The notes under the pieces were generated by a model that did no database searches, was not told the origin of the DNA, and saw nothing but the letters and a program-made list of their open reading frames with translations. 64,000 nucleotides of DNA from Pontibacter rufus. GTDB lineage: Bacteria > Bacteroidota > Bacteroidia > Cytophagales > Hymenobacteraceae. The stretch lies in NCBI RefSeq assembly GCF_015694705.1, contig NZ_JADQDR010000007.1, positions 246,936-310,935 of the forward strand, in the 5' to 3' direction. Both the position numbers and the translations under genes were made by a program. This document shows positions 9,287 through 17,964 of this stretch, piece after piece; the first letter of the stretch is position 1; the number at the start of each line of letters is the position of its first letter.

Positions 9287-11152
9287 CTACTTCAGCACTT
9301 CCACATCAATGTAGCTGTCGTTAAACACCGTTTCTGTCGCTTTTACATAATCGCTTTCAGTGGCTTTGTAGGGGTTCGGCACAAACTTCTGCGGATTGCG
9401 GGCAAACAGCGGGAAAGCAGTGCTTTGTACCTGTATCATGATGCGGTGGCCTTTCTTAAAGGTATGCAGCACGTCCTGCAGGCGCACGTTTACATCGGTT
9501 TTCTGGTTCGGAACCAGCGCTTCTGGCTTCTCGAAGCTGTTGCGGAAACGCGCCGGCATTATCTCTGAACGCACCATCTGCCAGTAGTTGCTCAGCAGGA
9601 TGTTCTTGTTCGGCATGTAGTCATGGTTCTCAGTATCTCCCGGATAAACGTCAATCAGCTTCACAATAAAATCTGAATCCGTTCCGGTAGAAGCTATTTT
9701 CAGGTGCGACATGATCTCGCCGCCTAAGGTTACATCCTCATCCAACACATCCGTCTGATACACCAGCACATCCGGGCGGCGACCTGCAAACCGCTGGTCT
9801 TCGCTCATGTAATTATGCGGCGTAAACCCCATGGTCGTGGTATTATCTTCGGTATAAGGAACCGGTTTGGCCGGGTCGCTGATGTAAGAAACTGAACCGG
9901 CTGTGGCAGGCGCTGTCATGCTGATTTTGCCGTCGGCGCCCAGGTATAACCTTTGATGCGTTGCGTTGGCAGCAGGCCACTGGTCAAATGTTTCCCATTC
10001 TTTTTTACCGGTATCAAACATGTAAGCTACCGGCAAGCCGGAATCTTTACCGCCTTTCTCTTTCAGGAAGTGGTTAAAGAATTTTGCTTCGATGTTTTTC
10101 TGATAGAAAGTGGCAATGCTGTCACCGAAGTATACATTGCTGTGCAGGGTATGGCCTGTTTCGCGCGACCAGCGGCCGTGCCCGAACGGCCCCATTACAA
10201 TGGTATTGTAAGCTTCCGGATCAGTCTGCTCAATCTTTTTGAACATGTCCAGCGGGCCCGACATATCTTCCGCATCAAACCAGCCGCCGACAAACATAAT
10301 GGCCGGTTTTACTTTGCCGAAATGACGCGGTAAGCTGCGTTTCTGCCAGAATTCATCATAGTTCGGGTGGTTGATGGTTTCCTGCCAGAAAAAGTTGTCG
10401 TGGTAATATTTATCTGCATTGGTCAACGGCCCCATATCCAGCAAAAACTGGTAGCCGTCTTTTGTTTCCGGATGAATGATTTGGTCCGAATACCAGGCTT
10501 TGCTGGTGGTATCGGTTTTCTGCACGCCAAAAACCGGGAAAGTGAAGAAATAACTTTCCAGGAAAGCGCCGTTGTGGTGGAAATCATCAAAAAAGAAATC
10601 AGAAATGGGCGCCTGCGGAGAGGATGCTTTTAAAGCCGGATGGTTGGATAAAATACCGGCGGCGGTATAAAAACCGGGATAAGAGATTCCCCACTGGCCG
10701 ACTTTCCCGTTGTTATTGTCTGCATGCTTTACCAGCCAGTCGATGGTGTCGTAAGTGTCAGAAGCCTCGTCCACATCTTTCCTGGTCTTTTTATTATCGA
10801 TTATCGGGGTCATGTTCGTCCAGGTACCTTCGCTCTTGTAGCGGCCGCGCACATCTTGGTAAACAAAAATATACCCTTCCTTCATCATCGTTTCAGAGGG
10901 ACCCAGGCGCGCAGGTATTTTGCTGGCGCCATAAGGCGCAATACTGTAACAGGTGCGCTGCATCACAATAGGATACTTGTTCTTCCGCGATGCATCTTTA
11001 GGAGTGTAAATAGAAGTGAACAACTTTACGCCGTCGCGCATGGTAATGTACACGTCTTTTTTCGTGTAATTTTCCTGCGCATAATTGTTTTGTGCTCGTG
11101 CAGTGCTACAAAAAACAAACGCAATGAACACAAGGGAGTATAATTTTTTCAT
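9287..11152 (-). CDS. CocE/NonD family hydrolase (X-Pro dipeptidyl-peptidase fold)
   Basis: A 621-residue exported alpha/beta hydrolase. The start at 11152 gives MKKLYSLVFIAFVFCSTARAQ, a clear Sec signal; the longer frame upstream lacks one at its own start. The N-terminal segment DVYITMRDGVKLFTSIYTP is typical of the S15/CocE family. The nucleophile elbow is WGISYPGF (GxSxxG). The C-terminal jelly-roll-like domain is present (VLDEDVTLGGEIMSHLKI). The family hydrolyses acyl esters and amides such as cephalosporin side chains or X-Pro peptides; the substrate here is not determined. Confidence 0.88.
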   Translation of the reverse strand: MKKLYSLVFIAFVFCSTARAQNNYAQENYTKKDVYITMRDGVKLFTSIYTPKDASRKNKYPIVMQRTCYSIAPYGASKIPARLGPSETMMKEGYIFVYQDVRGRYKSEGTWTNMTPIIDNKKTRKDVDEASDTYDTIDWLVKHADNNNGKVGQWGISYPGFYTAAGILSNHPALKASSPQAPISDFFFDDFHHNGAFLESYFFTFPVFGVQKTDTTSKAWYSDQIIHPETKDGYQFLLDMGPLTNADKYYHDNFFWQETINHPNYDEFWQKRSLPRHFGKVKPAIMFVGGWFDAEDMSGPLDMFKKIEQTDPEAYNTIVMGPFGHGRWSRETGHTLHSNVYFGDSIATFYQKNIEAKFFNHFLKEKGGKDSGLPVAYMFDTGKKEWETFDQWPAANATHQRLYLGADGKISMTAPATAGSVSYISDPAKPVPYTEDNTTTMGFTPHNYMSEDQRFAGRRPDVLVYQTDVLDEDVTLGGEIMSHLKIASTGTDSDFIVKLIDVYPGDTENHDYMPNKNILLSNYWQMVRSEIMPARFRNSFEKPEALVPNQKTDVNVRLQDVLHTFKKGHRIMIQVQSTAFPLFARNPQKFVPNPYKATESDYVKATETVFNDSYIDVEVLK

Positions 11153-11540
11153 GAAATAGAAGTTATAACTGCAATTTACAAAAGCGGCTCTAAGGAAAGA
11201 AAATAACACGACATAAGTGTCAGGATGTATCATAAAAATCTTCCTTTTGTGGGAATTCAAGATTAACATTTGCCGGCCACATCACTTATCCGCTTGCAGA
11301 AACATTCCGCGACAGCCCAGGCGAAGTTCGCTCGCTACAACGACAGCTAAAGATCAAAGCCTACATTACGGATAAACTTGCTCCTGCAACCTGATGGCTG
11401 CACCTTTATCTGCCTCGGGAGCCACTTTAGGACAGATAGCTAAATCAGCCGTTTTTCCGTACTTTTGGTGTTAGCATGTACAAGCGCTGCCTCGTTGTAC
11501 GCCCCCGGAGGGTTTGTCCCGAGGAAAGCACCCCGATACT
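11153..11540. other. Intergenic region upstream of rluF, no gene seen
   Basis: About 390 bp between divergent genes. It should contain promoters for the CocE hydrolase and rluF. No RNA gene or strong repeat was recognised. Confidence 0.35.
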
Positions 11541-12710
11541 ATGGAACCAATAAGATTAAATAAATTTATAAGCGATACGGGCACCTGCTCCCGCCGCGAA
11601 GCCGATAAGCTGATTGAACAGGGCCGGGTAATGGTAAACGGCAAAATACCTGAAGTAGGTACCAAGGTAACGGTGCACGATAAAATACGGATTGACGGCC
11701 AGACGCTGGAAGTGAACAGGGAAGCACCCGTGTACATTGCCCTGAACAAACCTGCCGGCATTATCACCACCACCGACCTGTCGCAGCGGGACAACATCAT
11801 CCGCTTCGTAAACTACCCCGAACGCATTTTCCCTATCGGCCGCCTCGACAAGGATTCGGAGGGGCTCATATTCCTGACCAACGATGGCGACATTGTAAAC
11901 AAGATTCTGCGTGCAGGCAACAGGCATGAGAAAGAGTACCTGGTTACTGTAGATAAGACCATTACGCCTGATTTTATCAACAAGATGAGTACGGGTGTGG
12001 GCATCTTAGGCGTGCAAACTAAGAAATGTTTTGTGGCGCAGGAAGGGCCAAACCGCTTCCGGATTATACTTACCCAGGGCATGAACCGCCAGATCAGGCG
12101 GATGTGCGAGGCGCTGGGCTATGAGGTAATTACGCTGCAGCGTACGCGCATCATGAACATCACGCTGGCAAAACTTCCGCTCGGCCAGTGGCGCAACCTC
12201 ACCGAAGAAGAAATCAGGGTTATACAAAGTATGGTATCCGGCTCTACCAAAACAGAAGAAGGCTCAGTTAGCCGGAAAAAAGTGTCAAACCCGCGTACCG
12301 AAGCTGCGCCATCCGGCGGCCGTGGCAGTGCGCCGGGCGTTTACAGGCCTGTAAGTAAACCAGGGAAATCCCTGCAGAGTGGTTACAAAGGCATGTCCGG
12401 AAAAAGAGAAGAGCAGGCTGCTCCGGAACATAAGAGCGCCCGTGGCTCCAGGGGAGCCGTAAAAGGCAGCCTGAAAAGTGCACCAGGCAAAAAAAGCGAC
12501 TTTAAAGGCCCTGCAAAAGGTGCAGCTGCACACGGCAAAGATTTTAAAGCAAAGCCCAGTGCCGCAGGCAGCAGAGGCGCAGCAAAAGGCACCAGTGGCA
12601 CGAGAGGTGGCGCTAAAAGCAGGCCGGCAGGTGCTTCGGGCAGGCCTGCTGCTACAGGTGGTGCCAAAAGAGGCAGCGCTCCTAAAGGTGCATCCAAACG
12701 TTCGCGCTAA
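11541..12710 (+). CDS. rluF: 23S rRNA pseudouridine synthase RluF-like, with long basic tail
   Basis: Residues 1-60 form an S4 RNA-binding domain (RLNKFISDTGTCSRREADKL). The RsuA/RluF catalytic domain follows, with the Asp in GRLDKDSEGLIFL and the RluF-like stretches NKILRAGNRHEKEYLVTVDK and QGMNRQIRRMCEALGYEV. RluF isomerises a uridine in helix 80 of 23S rRNA (U2604 in E. coli). The match with E. coli RluF is strong through residue 230. About 150 further residues are low-complexity, rich in Lys, Ala, Gly, Ser and Arg, probably disordered and RNA-binding. I chose the ATG at 11541; an in-frame start 27 bp upstream adds MSRGKHPDT. Confidence 0.9.
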   Translation: MEPIRLNKFISDTGTCSRREADKLIEQGRVMVNGKIPEVGTKVTVHDKIRIDGQTLEVNREAPVYIALNKPAGIITTTDLSQRDNIIRFVNYPERIFPIGRLDKDSEGLIFLTNDGDIVNKILRAGNRHEKEYLVTVDKTITPDFINKMSTGVGILGVQTKKCFVAQEGPNRFRIILTQGMNRQIRRMCEALGYEVITLQRTRIMNITLAKLPLGQWRNLTEEEIRVIQSMVSGSTKTEEGSVSRKKVSNPRTEAAPSGGRGSAPGVYRPVSKPGKSLQSGYKGMSGKREEQAAPEHKSARGSRGAVKGSLKSAPGKKSDFKGPAKGAAAHGKDFKAKPSAAGSRGAAKGTSGTRGGAKSRPAGASGRPAATGGAKRGSAPKGASKRSR

Positions 12711-12849
12711 GCCGGGCATTTTGGTGGTTTATACTTGAGAAGTATGCTTGATGAAAGTCAAAAAGGTATAGAATTTCTAGCCGGTTTCTTCTTTTTAGGG
12801 CTATGTTGATGATACAATTTAGTTGATGTTTCAAGTTCTAAAGCTGGAG

Positions 12850-12875
12850 CTGGTTTTGGAACCAGTTTAAACTGG
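12850..12875. repeat. Overlapping small palindromes
   Basis: CTGGTTTTGGAACCAG (6-bp arms) overlaps the perfect 14-bp palindrome CCAGTTTAAACTGG. They lie in the gap after rluF. The function is unknown; mutually exclusive hairpins are possible in RNA. Confidence 0.4.
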
Positions 12876-13040
12876 CGTGGTTCGGTTTGTATAGGTTCGC
12901 CTGTTGAAAACCATCCTCATTTTTACTCCAGGTTGAAAACTTGAAGTATGGGCAACTGGAAAAACAACTAATGTATACTTGTGCCTAATTGTAGTTTTTC
13001 TAAGGGACTTATACTTCAGGAAGGAACATTTACTCCCGGT

Positions 13041-13079
13041 AATCAGTACAGACATGCTAAAGTCATCTCTGTACTGATT
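13041..13079. repeat. 12-bp inverted repeat with 15-bp loop
   Basis: Arms AATCAGTACAGA and TCTGTACTGATT are perfect complements. The structure sits 12 bp before the bidirectional terminator at 13092-13133. It may belong to a short transcript end or a small RNA; there is no direct evidence for either. Confidence 0.4.
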
Positions 13080-13091
13080 GCATTTATACAT

Positions 13092-13133
13092 AAAAAGAAG
13101 AGAGGCGCTGTTTCCAACGCCTCTCTTCTTTTT
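13092..13133. terminator. Bidirectional terminator between rluF and pirin genes
   Basis: Sixteen-base arms AAAAAGAAGAGAGGCG and CGCCTCTCTTCTTTTT are exactly complementary with a 10-nt loop. The A and T runs at the ends let it stop transcription from both sides. Confidence 0.85.
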
Positions 13134-13165
13134 ATAACGCTTGACTTTAAACTCTAACTCAGAAT

Positions 13166-14017
13166 CTACTCCCAGCGTCCCATTTTTCCGAGCTGGTAAT
13201 CGCGGAAAGCCTCTCTTATTTCATCCCCGGTGTTCATTACAAACGGCCCATGCGACACCACCGGCTCATTGAATGGCTGCGCGTGTCCGAAGATCAGCAC
13301 AGCATCTTCCAGTGCTTCTACCTGCAGTTCTTCTGCATCATTCTCAAACTCAACCAAAGTCAGTTTCTCAGCCAATTCGCCATTAACGCGCACCGACCCA
13401 CGAACTACATAGAAGAAAATGTTATGCTCCGCCGGCACCTGGGTAACAAAGCGGCCGCCTTTGTCCATATCGATGCTGGCCATGCTGATGTTGCTCAGCG
13501 AATCGATGGGGCCCTTTACGCCGTCCCAGTTACCGGAAACAACATGTATTTTCACATTGCCGTCGTCCTCGGTGGCCGTAGGAATCTGGTCTTTCTGGAG
13601 GCCGACATACTTGGGCTCCGTCATTTTATACCTGGCCGGCAGGTTAAACCACAATTGCAGAATCTCCAGATCGCCGCCTGCCTTTTTAAACTCCTCCGAG
13701 GATATCTCTGCATGAATTAGTCCTGAGCCGGCCGTCATCCACTGAATGCCACCTGCTTCAATCACGCTTTTGCCGCCACCGGTGTCCTGATGCATGATGT
13801 CGCCTTCCAGTATAAAAGTAAGCGTTTCGAAGCCGCGGTGCGGGTGCGGACCAAACGGAAGGCCGCGGTTGTTAGGCCCGTAATGCTGCGGACCGTGGTG
13901 GTTCAGAAATAAAAACGGATCAATGTATTCTACTTCGCGCGTCGGAATGGCCCGGTAAGTAATTAAATCATCCACCGGGGCATAGACAGCTTTATGTTTT
14001 TTCTTTATCTTTCTCAT
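13166..14017 (-). CDS. Pirin family protein
   Basis: A 283-residue two-cupin cytoplasmic protein. The N-terminal cupin carries the metal site HPHRGFETLTFILEG and QWMTAGSGLIHAE (three His and a Glu), the classic pirin signature. The C-terminal cupin is complete (NIFFYVVRGSVRVNG). Some pirins are quercetin dioxygenases and others act as redox-sensing cofactors; the role here is not settled. The start used is MRKIKKKHK at 14017; an ATG eight codons upstream at 14041 is possible. It shares the 13092 terminator with rluF. Confidence 0.88.
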   Translation of the reverse strand: MRKIKKKHKAVYAPVDDLITYRAIPTREVEYIDPFLFLNHHGPQHYGPNNRGLPFGPHPHRGFETLTFILEGDIMHQDTGGGKSVIEAGGIQWMTAGSGLIHAEISSEEFKKAGGDLEILQLWFNLPARYKMTEPKYVGLQKDQIPTATEDDGNVKIHVVSGNWDGVKGPIDSLSNISMASIDMDKGGRFVTQVPAEHNIFFYVVRGSVRVNGELAEKLTLVEFENDAEELQVEALEDAVLIFGHAQPFNEPVVSHGPFVMNTGDEIREAFRDYQLGKMGRWE

Positions 14018-14138
14018 ACCAGAAAACTTATATTTCAGCACAAGCTAATGTATAAACACTGATTTTACAAGCCATTTTCAATCAGCTGCAAATTCAGTAC
14101 AAGAAAATGGCCCCCTTCTACTCCGCTTACTCCTGGCA

Positions 14139-15332
14139 CTAAACAGCTTCTCTGGCATATACTTTCTTTCTTGCCTTCTTCCTGTTCTTCTTCAGGCGGT
14201 TTATCCAAAGTATAAGCCCCGTAATCGGGAACGTGAATCCGGCTATACAGGACAGAAAGGCAATGATGCGGCCCGGCATTCCAGCAATAGAGCCTACATG
14301 CACCGGGTAAAAAGTGGCGCGCACCCGCTGGCCCAGGTTGCGATCCGCATATAGTTGCTGCCCTATTTTATGGCCTGTATACTGGTCCAGAAACAGCTGA
14401 TCGGAAGCGCGCTCATGCACCGCATTTTTCGATATGGTGGTAACAGTAAAAGCATCTTCCACTTCGGCGGGTTTGTTTAAGGTATAATATTCGCCACCGG
14501 GTAACTGCGCTTTTGCCACAGCAAAGGCTTCATCAAAAGAGATAGTTTTGCCTGCTTCCTGCACACTCGATTTGGGCGGTTCCGGACGTATATTTTCCGT
14601 GCCGGTTAAAGTATAAATCCCGTCGTTAAACCACGCAAAAGACCAGGCCAGACCTGTAAAAGCGAAGATGAACAGGAACAAGGCCGTGTAAAAGCCTATC
14701 ACCAGGTGCAAATCGTGGTTGATGCGCTTCCAGCCGGTATTCCATTTCAGCGTGAGGCGCTGCTTCAGCATTTTCATTTGCTTAGGCCACCAAAGTATAA
14801 GCCCGGTCAGGATGATGAACAGGAACAGGAAGGTAGAACATCCGACGATCAACTTACCCAAATCATCGAGCAGCAGCCAGCGGTGCAGCGAAAACATGGT
14901 GTCAAAAAACGGCATTCGTCCTTCTGACATACCTGTTATCTGCCCGGTATATGGATTCAAGAAAGCCTGGCTGCCGCGGCCTTTCTTGCCGTGGCCCCCT
15001 TTGCCTTTTTCTTTGCCGGGCGCTCCTGCATTTCCGCCGGTTTTCTGCTTTGCTTCTTTCTTTGCATAGCTGAGTTCCACGGTCCGGGTGGGGTCGTCGT
15101 ATACTTTCACGGATGTTACCTGAGCGCCTGGTACTTGTTGCTGCACCTCTGCCACCAGTTGCTCCAGCGGCACCCGCGTTGCGCCCGCTTCTACCTTATA
15201 CCGCTCCGGGTAAAGGGCCGCCTGAAACTCTTTCTCAAATACCAGCGCCGCGCCCGTCAGGCAAACGAGCCCTATCACCAGCCCGGACGCCAGGCTCAGG
15301 TATAAATGGATGCTGCGGAAGAATACTTTCAT
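14139..15332 (-). CDS. PepSY-associated transmembrane protein (siderophore utilisation)
   Basis: A 397-residue inner-membrane protein of the PepSY_TM (PiuB-like) family. Four hydrophobic segments are visible: one at the N-terminus (YLSLASGLVIGLVCLTGAAL), two in the middle (STFLFLFIILTGLILWW and FYTALFLFIFAFTGLAW) and one near the end (FLSCIAGFTFPITGLILW). A Lys/Gly-rich loop lies near residues 90-120. It follows the TonB-dependent receptor by 30 bp, so the pair forms an operon. Such proteins are associated with ferric siderophore reduction or processing at the inner membrane. Confidence 0.85.
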   Translation of the reverse strand: MKVFFRSIHLYLSLASGLVIGLVCLTGAALVFEKEFQAALYPERYKVEAGATRVPLEQLVAEVQQQVPGAQVTSVKVYDDPTRTVELSYAKKEAKQKTGGNAGAPGKEKGKGGHGKKGRGSQAFLNPYTGQITGMSEGRMPFFDTMFSLHRWLLLDDLGKLIVGCSTFLFLFIILTGLILWWPKQMKMLKQRLTLKWNTGWKRINHDLHLVIGFYTALFLFIFAFTGLAWSFAWFNDGIYTLTGTENIRPEPPKSSVQEAGKTISFDEAFAVAKAQLPGGEYYTLNKPAEVEDAFTVTTISKNAVHERASDQLFLDQYTGHKIGQQLYADRNLGQRVRATFYPVHVGSIAGMPGRIIAFLSCIAGFTFPITGLILWINRLKKNRKKARKKVYAREAV

Positions 15333-15362
15333 GTTTTATACTTGAAGATCTTGTGTGTCCTT

Positions 15363-17720
15363 TTACAGTTTGTATGAAATAGTTGTGGACAACATGCGCG
15401 GCGCAATCGGGTTGATGCTGTTGTCGTCGTGCACGTAATAGCTTAGTTTGTTGAGCAGGTTAGATACTTTTACGCGCAGCGTCAGCCTGTTTAAAGTATA
15501 AGCAGCGTGTGCATCGAACTGGAAGAAATCCGGCACCGGCATGGTGCGCCAGGTATCGTTCGGCGTGGTCAGGCGCGGGTTGCGGCCTGCAATTCTGTCG
15601 CCAATGTAAAAGCTGCTCAGTCCCAGACTCAGGCCGTTCCAGGCGGTGCTGCTGGTTAAAGTATAAAACAGGCTGGCATTGGCTGTATGCGACGGGTTGT
15701 AGCGCAGGCGGCTGTTTTCTTCGTAGGTGTTGCTTTTGGTATAGCGCGTGTCGTTGTAACTGTAGCCGCCGATAAACGAGAAGCCATGAAAATTCCTGGT
15801 TTGCAGGTCCAGTTCCACGCCCCGGCTGGTTACCTCGCCTGCCAGTTCTTTGGCCGTAGGTCTGTCTACAGGAGCAGGCACTACGGCCTGTGCCATGTTG
15901 CTGTTCACGATGCGGTAAACTGTCAGGTTAGCAGAAAGCAGCCCATTGAATAAATCATTTTTGATGCCTGCTTCATACTGGTCCACAAAAGAAGGCGCCA
16001 GGTTATTTCCGTTCACATCAATTCCTGAATTCAGGTTGAAGGAGTTGGCATAGCTGGCGAAAATGGAGGTTGTTTTGGCAGGCTGGTACACCACCCCGAA
16101 GCGCGGCGTAAAAGCATCGTCCGTCTGCCTGCTTTCATTTTCGTCTGTTTGCTGGTAAGTATAACGCACTCCGGCCAGCAGCTTTACCTTTTCTGTCAGC
16201 GAGATTAAATCCTGCACATACACACCAAAGCGGCCAATCGGGTTCTGCCTTATTTCTTTCACGCTCAGGTCTGGTATGTCGTGGCGTGCTTCATACTTGT
16301 TCGGGTCAAAAATGTTGATGGTGCTATAGTTGAGCAGGCTGTTGAAAGCGGTATTTTCGGTATCATATTTATCGGCATCCGCACCGAACAGCAGGTTATG
16401 CGCTATTTTGCCGGTTGCAAATTTACCGGTCAGGTCGAGTTGGGCTAGGTAATAGTTTTCGTTTACTTTGCTCCTGTTGATGTTCACGTTCCAGTCGCCA
16501 TTGGGCTGCACCATGTTGCCGCCGGTATTAGGGCGTGCATTGGCAAACAAATCAGAACTATAATCCTGTGCCGAAGCCACCCCGCGCAGCTGCCAGTTTG
16601 GATGAAGTTTGTAGGTGACGGTGGCGGATGCCGTTTTCTGTTCAGCGGTATAGTTGCTCCACGGCACGCCGATAAAGCGGCTGCGCGGCACATCCGGAAT
16701 CTGATAATCTATCGCGCCGATGCCATAATCCGGCACACGCTCGTCTTTCAGGTAATCGCCTTCCAGCAGCACTTCCAGCTTTTCACTTGGCTTAAAAAGC
16801 AAAGAAGGGTTGATGTAGAAACGTTCGGACTGTACCTCATCCCGGAAACTGCCTGCATTTTCATAAGAGGTATTGATGCGGTAAGCTATTTTGTCGTTGT
16901 TGTTCACGGAGCCATATATATCCAGGGATGGCTTGTAAAAATCGTAGCTGCCCACCCGCAGGGCCACTTCTCCCCCATTCTCGAATTTAGGCTTTTTAGT
17001 TACCAGGTTGATCACGCCACCGGCAGCCACGTTGCCGAACAAAATGGCATTGCTTCCTTTCAAAACTTCCACCCGCTCCAGCGCCGATATTTCAGGCATA
17101 ATGCCGTTGTTGAAGCGGTAACCGTTTTTAAAAGTATTGCTGCTGCCGAAGTTAAAACCGCGGCCGGCCAGTTCTTCCTGGTAACCGCCGGAATTACCCA
17201 TCTGGTACACACCGTTCACATTTTGCAGCACATCGCTTAGCCGCAACGACTGACTGCGCGCTATCACCTCCTCGTTTATCGTTACTACGCTTTGCGGCAA
17301 ATCCATGGGTTTGATGGCAATTTTGCCGATGGCAGTTGATTGCTCGTTTAACGTTTGGTAGCCGGTTACCATCACCTCCTGCAATTGCCTGCCACTCTCG
17401 GTAAGTATAAAATCAAGCGTAACGGTTTGGCCGGACAGCACATGCACTGCTTTTTCCTGCGTTTGTAACCCCATGAACTTTGTAAACACGATGTAGTTGC
17501 CTTCGCGGATATTATTCAGTTGGAAAGTACCGTCTTCCTTAGCGCTGGTGCCCTTATTCAATTCCTTCACGATAATGTTCACAAAAGGCGCAGGTGCACC
17601 GTCGCTGGTTGTAACAGTGCCTGTAATAGAGCCGCTCTGCGCTTGTGCTGCTATGCTGACAAACAACAAGAAAAAAAGGCAGGAAAAAGATTTGCATAGT
17701 TTAGAAGTATAGATGCGCAT
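15363..17720 (-). CDS. TonB-dependent siderophore receptor
   Basis: A 785-residue outer-membrane receptor. It has a signal peptide ending AAQAQ and an N-terminal carboxypeptidase-regulatory-like domain (SGSITGTVTTSDGAPAPFV). The plug domain starts near PMDLPQSVVTINEEVI and contains LKGSNAILFGNVAAGGVINLVTK. A 22-stranded barrel ends in the aromatic-rich ISYKL. The plug type matches the FhuA/FecA siderophore class rather than SusC. Two Fur-like boxes lie just upstream and the PepSY protein gene follows, so this is probably an iron-starvation-induced ferric siderophore uptake operon. The ligand is unknown. Confidence 0.9.
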   Translation of the reverse strand: MRIYTSKLCKSFSCLFFLLFVSIAAQAQSGSITGTVTTSDGAPAPFVNIIVKELNKGTSAKEDGTFQLNNIREGNYIVFTKFMGLQTQEKAVHVLSGQTVTLDFILTESGRQLQEVMVTGYQTLNEQSTAIGKIAIKPMDLPQSVVTINEEVIARSQSLRLSDVLQNVNGVYQMGNSGGYQEELAGRGFNFGSSNTFKNGYRFNNGIMPEISALERVEVLKGSNAILFGNVAAGGVINLVTKKPKFENGGEVALRVGSYDFYKPSLDIYGSVNNNDKIAYRINTSYENAGSFRDEVQSERFYINPSLLFKPSEKLEVLLEGDYLKDERVPDYGIGAIDYQIPDVPRSRFIGVPWSNYTAEQKTASATVTYKLHPNWQLRGVASAQDYSSDLFANARPNTGGNMVQPNGDWNVNINRSKVNENYYLAQLDLTGKFATGKIAHNLLFGADADKYDTENTAFNSLLNYSTINIFDPNKYEARHDIPDLSVKEIRQNPIGRFGVYVQDLISLTEKVKLLAGVRYTYQQTDENESRQTDDAFTPRFGVVYQPAKTTSIFASYANSFNLNSGIDVNGNNLAPSFVDQYEAGIKNDLFNGLLSANLTVYRIVNSNMAQAVVPAPVDRPTAKELAGEVTSRGVELDLQTRNFHGFSFIGGYSYNDTRYTKSNTYEENSRLRYNPSHTANASLFYTLTSSTAWNGLSLGLSSFYIGDRIAGRNPRLTTPNDTWRTMPVPDFFQFDAHAAYTLNRLTLRVKVSNLLNKLSYYVHDDNSINPIAPRMLSTTISYKL

Positions 17721-17738
17721 GTAGTATAAGTTTAAATT

Positions 17739-17757
17739 ATTTAGACTAATTATAAAT
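17739..17757. promoter_or_regulatory. Candidate Fur-like box 1
   Basis: ATTTAGACTAATTATAAAT, an imperfect 9-1-9 inverted repeat (6 of 9 positions paired), 19 bp upstream of the siderophore receptor start. Iron-responsive operators of similar ATTTAGA/TnTAAAT form are expected at this position. The call rests on motif and context only. Confidence 0.45.
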
Positions 17758-17778
17758 TGTGTGGCAAACTAAGACACT

Positions 17779-17797
17779 ATTTAGAATTAATCCAAAT
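17779..17797. promoter_or_regulatory. Candidate Fur-like box 2
   Basis: ATTTAGAATTAATCCAAAT, a second 9-1-9 imperfect inverted repeat (7 of 9 paired), 40 bp from box 1. Two spaced boxes upstream of a siderophore receptor support iron control. Confidence 0.45.
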
Positions 17798-17947
17798 AAT
17801 TAAAATATAAAAACTTTATATTTCTTGTAAACAGGTGCATTCAAGCTGTTGAAACGTGCTGATTTAGAAGCCAATGCGTTCCTGTTTTTAAATCGAAAAT
17901 TTTGTTGCTTTAAAAGAGAAAGAATGCCGAAGGAGTGTCTTAACCCT

Positions 17948-17955
17948 TAACTTTG
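17948..17955 (+). promoter_or_regulatory. Candidate -7 promoter box of dinB
   Basis: TAACTTTG matches the Bacteroidota -7 consensus TAnnTTTG. Transcription would begin close to 17962, almost at the ATG at 17965, implying a leaderless or very short leader. Confidence 0.45.
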
Positions 17956-17964
17956 TGCCATAAA

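Noticed and set aside
16602..17240. A 212-codon plus-strand open frame
   Set aside because: It is antisense to the TonB-dependent receptor plug and barrel; no independent support.
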